A stretch of DNA of 22,508 nucleotides. It comes from an uncultured Oscillospiraceae bacterium (GTDB lineage Bacteria; Bacillota; Clostridia; Oscillospirales; Acutalibacteraceae). The stretch is from the NCBI GenBank assembly GCA_900540535.1, contig UQGM01000040.1:1-22508 (forward strand), read 5' to 3'. Shown here piece by piece: positions 19,998 through 22,508 of the stretch; the stretch's first letter is position 1, and each line of letters begins with the position of its first letter. The notes under the pieces are model-generated. The model saw only the letters and a program-made list of their open reading frames with translations. It ran no database searches and had not been told where the DNA came from. A program made the translations under genes and the position numbers.

Positions 19998-21115
19998 TAA
20001 CCGCCCATTACGACTTCTGCGAAAAGAACAAGAATTATAAGAAAAACTACATTTACTGCGGTGAAGAAAAGCAGATATTTTTTTGAATCTGCATTTTCAG
20101 ATTTCATGTAGAGCTTAAGAGAGATAAGACTTGCAAGGGAGGCGACAGGTGTTCCGAGACCGCCGATGTTGGTGCCTGCAAGAAGAGCGGCAGAGTTATC
20201 AGTAAACGGTGCAAGGAGCACAGCGGCAGGAACATTGCTTATGACCTGACTTGCGGCAATAGGTGTAATAAGAGGATATTTTACCATAAGCTCTTCGCAG
20301 AATGAGCGTACAATTTCAATGTGTCCCATATTCTTTGCAAATATGAAAAAGCAAACGAAAGTAAGAAGCAGACAGTAATCAATTTTTTTGAAAATATCCC
20401 TTGCGAAAATAAGGAGGAGTACAACTGTAATTCCAAGAAGAACAAAATAGTTTATCACTCTGAAAACAGAGAGGAGTGATAAAATCAGAAGTCCGAAAAA
20501 CAGATACTGACGTTTTTTATCAGTAGCGGGAGCTCCTGTGGGAAGTTCGATTTGAGTGGTTCGGTTTCCTATAAGCAGTACCGAAAGACAAATTAAAATA
20601 AGGCTTATGAAAGCTATTGGAAGTACCACCTTAAAAAAGTCAAGGGGAGAAAGGGAATAGTTAGTATAAAGGAAAAGATTCTGGGGATTTCCCAAGGGCA
20701 TTGCCATGCTGCCGAGGTTTGCGGCGGCAGTTTGGAGAACGACTAATTTTATGGTATTGGCGGGAGTTGTGACGTTTCCTGCTATCATGATTGCAAGGGG
20801 AACAAAAATAATAAGAGCTACGTCGTTTGTTACAATCATGGATGAGAAAAACGGAAGCAGCACAAGGAACAGAGAGAGGACTCTCAGATTCGGAGCTTTT
20901 TTAACAAGGAGACAAGCTGTCCTTGAGAAAAATCCGCAGCTTTCAAGTCCTGATGTAACTGCCATAAGGCAGAATAAGAGACAGAGTACACGCCAGTCTA
21001 TGTAGCTGAAATATTCCGCTGATGGCGGCACAAAGAAGGCGGAAATTATTGTAAGAACCGCCGAAATGCAAAGTACAGCTTCCTTTGAGATAAAAGCTTT
21101 AATTTTTGTAAGCAA
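19994..21115 (-). CDS. ArsB/NhaD/SLC13-type ion or anion permease
   Basis: The 373-residue membrane protein has about ten hydrophobic segments. It carries the repeated helix-break motifs of the ion transporter superfamily: SSMIVTNDVALIIFVPLAI (about 92-110), MAMPLGNPQNLFLY in the first half, and SQVISNVPAAVLLAPF with GTNIGGLGTPVASLASLISL in the second. Such proteins carry di- and tricarboxylates, arsenite or sodium/proton; the substrate here is not clear. TTG at 21115 follows GGAAGGTGA. It lies upstream of the thiE operon on the same strand without a clear terminator between them, but a thiamine role is not supported by its sequence. Confidence 0.82.
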   Translation of the reverse strand: MLTKIKAFISKEAVLCISAVLTIISAFFVPPSAEYFSYIDWRVLCLLFCLMAVTSGLESCGFFSRTACLLVKKAPNLRVLSLFLVLLPFFSSMIVTNDVALIIFVPLAIMIAGNVTTPANTIKLVVLQTAAANLGSMAMPLGNPQNLFLYTNYSLSPLDFFKVVLPIAFISLILICLSVLLIGNRTTQIELPTGAPATDKKRQYLFFGLLILSLLSVFRVINYFVLLGITVVLLLIFARDIFKKIDYCLLLTFVCFFIFAKNMGHIEIVRSFCEELMVKYPLITPIAASQVISNVPAAVLLAPFTDNSAALLAGTNIGGLGTPVASLASLISLKLYMKSENADSKKYLLFFTAVNVVFLIILVLFAEVVMGGY

Positions 21116-21152
21116 TTAAAATCACCTTCCAGTGACGTATTATCTGAAAATA

Positions 21153-21180
21153 ATTATAGACTCATAATTATTAATGTCAA
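21153..21180 (-). promoter_or_regulatory. promoter of the permease gene
   Basis: On the minus strand TTGACA (21180-21175) and TATAAT (21158-21153) with a 16-base spacer make a near-consensus promoter, about 40 bases before the TTG start. Confidence 0.75.
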
Positions 21181-21208
21181 TGTTTTGTATGATGACAAAG
21201 GTCAAAAT

Positions 21209-21232
21209 AAAAAGCGGCAAAAGCCGCTTTTT
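21209..21232. terminator. terminator after the AGCS symporter
   Basis: A perfect hairpin AAAAAGCGGC-AAAA-GCCGCTTTTT is symmetric, so T tracts follow on both strands. It separates the symporter gene from the permease promoter. Confidence 0.9.
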
Positions 21233-21240
21233 GATATAGT

Positions 21241-22508
21241 TTAATTTTCCCACTTTTTGGCGTGTTCTTTGTTCCAGACTTCCGGATCTCCGACATTTGT
21301 GTTTTCTGCAATGAAAACCGGTTCTTTTCCGTCTTTGCGCTGCTTCTGATAATCTTTGAGAGCTGCAATGGCTTTGCGACCCAGCAGAACAATGGCGATG
21401 AGATTCACTATTGCCATAAGTCCCATGAGAATATCTGCAACGGTCCAGACTGTTGTGAAATCGAGAAGAGCTCCTGCAAAGATTGCGATGATGCAGGTGC
21501 ATCTGAAAACAAAGAGACCTTTTTTGGATTCTTTTATAAATTTAAAGTTTGATTCAGTATAATAATAGTTTCCTACAAGAGAGCTGAACGCAAAGAGGAA
21601 AATGGATATTGTTATAAACAGGGGACCGAATGAGCCTACCTGATTGTAAACGGCGGCCTGAACGAAATCCATGCCTTTTAAGTTTTCGTCAATGGGAACT
21701 CCTGAGAGAAGAAGCATAAATGCTGTTGTAGAGCAGATGAGGATTGTATCAATGAATACTGAAAGCATCTGTACAAGACCCTGTTTTACGGGATGTGAAA
21801 CTTCCGCAGCAGCAGCGGCGTTGGGGGCGGAACCCATGCCGGCTTCGTTTGAATAAAGACCACGTTTTATTCCCTGCATTACACAGGAACCGGCAAATCC
21901 TCCGAAAACAGCTTTGTAGTCAAAAGCCTGCTTGAAGATTTTAGCGAACATATCGGGAACTGCATCAAGGTTTGTAAAGGTGATATAAAGACCAAGACCA
22001 ATATAGATGAAAGCCATAATCGGAACTACCGCCGAAACAAGACCGCTGATGCGATGAACGCCGCCGAAAATTGTAAGAGCTGTAAGCAGGGCGAGGATTG
22101 CACCTACAACAAAAGGCCAGATTGAACTTTCATAGTTGGGAATATAATATTTCAGCGCTGAGCCTGCATTAAATGACTGAAGAGCGTTGAATCCGTATGC
22201 AAAACAGGCTATTAATAGGACTGAAAAAACGATTCCAAGTTTGCGGCTTTTAAGTCCTTTCTGAATATAGTATGCAGGACCGCCTACAAATTCATCGCCG
22301 TTTTTATGCTTGTAAAGCTGAGCAAGTGTGCTTTCTATGAAAGCAGAAGCGGCACCGATAAGTGCCAGAAGCCACATCCAGAAAATTGCTCCGTAGCCGC
22401 CGATTGCCGTTGATGCAGCCACAGCTGTTGCAACGCCTGCAATGTTGCCAGTACCTACACGGCTTGCAGTTGAAATCATCAGAGCCTGAAAGGAGGAAAT
22501 ATCCTTTC
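21241..22508 (-). CDS. sodium:alanine/glycine symporter, AGCS family (partial at right edge)
   Basis: The frame is open through the right edge; the ATG at 22479 is internal because DISSFQAL precedes it as in other family members. About 70-90 N-terminal residues are probably missing. Signature segments are ISSFQALMISTASRVGTGNIAGVATA at the visible start, and GLYSNEAGMGSAPNAAAAAEVSHPVKQG with FIDTILICSTTAFMLLLSG in the middle. About nine hydrophobic segments and a charged cytoplasmic tail follow. The family takes up alanine or glycine with sodium. It ends at a bidirectional terminator, and its promoter lies outside the window. Confidence 0.95.
   Translation of the reverse strand, partial: KDISSFQALMISTASRVGTGNIAGVATAVAASTAIGGYGAIFWMWLLALIGAASAFIESTLAQLYKHKNGDEFVGGPAYYIQKGLKSRKLGIVFSVLLIACFAYGFNALQSFNAGSALKYYIPNYESSIWPFVVGAILALLTALTIFGGVHRISGLVSAVVPIMAFIYIGLGLYITFTNLDAVPDMFAKIFKQAFDYKAVFGGFAGSCVMQGIKRGLYSNEAGMGSAPNAAAAAEVSHPVKQGLVQMLSVFIDTILICSTTAFMLLLSGVPIDENLKGMDFVQAAVYNQVGSFGPLFITISIFLFAFSSLVGNYYYTESNFKFIKESKKGLFVFRCTCIIAIFAGALLDFTTVWTVADILMGLMAIVNLIAIVLLGRKAIAALKDYQKQRKDGKEPVFIAENTNVGDPEVWNKEHAKKWEN

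Noticed and set aside
22468..22479. ATG at 22479 as the true start of the symporter
   Set aside because: The frame stays open to the window edge and encodes DISSFQAL just upstream, which is conserved family sequence.

Overview
The window looks like a chromosomal piece from a low-to-moderate GC, strictly anaerobic Firmicute of the Clostridia, probably a gut Oscillospiraceae/Ruminococcaceae relative. The grounds are Gram-positive style strong ribosome binding sites with GTG/TTG starts, a DnaD-domain protein next to a DnaI/DnaC-type loader, a class-II superoxide reductase (desulfoferrodoxin), an oxygen-sensitive ThiH thiazole pathway and a YtrA-type GntR/ABC cassette. The exact genus is inference.

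Layout. 1-756 is the right end of a prophage: the C-terminus of an endolysin-like protein, a small holin-like membrane protein, a terminator, then the 3' half of a tRNA-Arg(ACG) gene, which marks the attachment site. 951-1325 is superoxide reductase. 1380-1591 is a train of small palindromes ending on the tex stop codon. On the minus strand 5818->1583 runs a dnaD-like / dnaC(dnaI)-like / tex operon. 5819-6087 is non-coding but contains what looks like a ~130-nt plus-strand small RNA with its own promoter and terminator. On the minus strand 10363->6088 is carA-carB, with a promoter and a leader terminator. 10380-10942 is a regulatory region that also drives, on the plus strand, a gntR (YtrA type) / ABC ATPase / ABC-2 permease operon (10943-12808).

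12841-19997 is a thiamine region on the minus strand in two transcription units. The first, thiS-thiF-thiG-thiH-tenI, makes the thiazole phosphate moiety. It has its own promoter and a leader terminator hairpin, but no TPP aptamer. The second, thiE-HAD phosphatase-thiD, couples pyrimidine and thiazole and sits behind a clear TPP riboswitch with an expression-platform terminator. An AT-rich methyltransferase gene on the plus strand separates the two units. 19994-21115 is an ArsB/NhaD/SLC13-type permease and 21241-22508 (cut by the window edge) is a sodium:alanine/glycine (AGCS) symporter.

Most notable points. (1) The CarA small subunit has lost the whole glutaminase triad (Cys->Gly, His->Thr, Glu->Asp), although the rest of CarA and all of CarB look intact, which suggests an ammonia-dependent carbamoyl phosphate synthetase. 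(2) A family of tiny hairpins with a near-constant TCAG-like centre and covarying arms occurs at the tex end and in the ytrA leader. (3) The thiS operon has a compact terminator leader distinct from a TPP riboswitch. (4) The carB-dnaD gap holds a candidate small RNA with two mutually exclusive helices.
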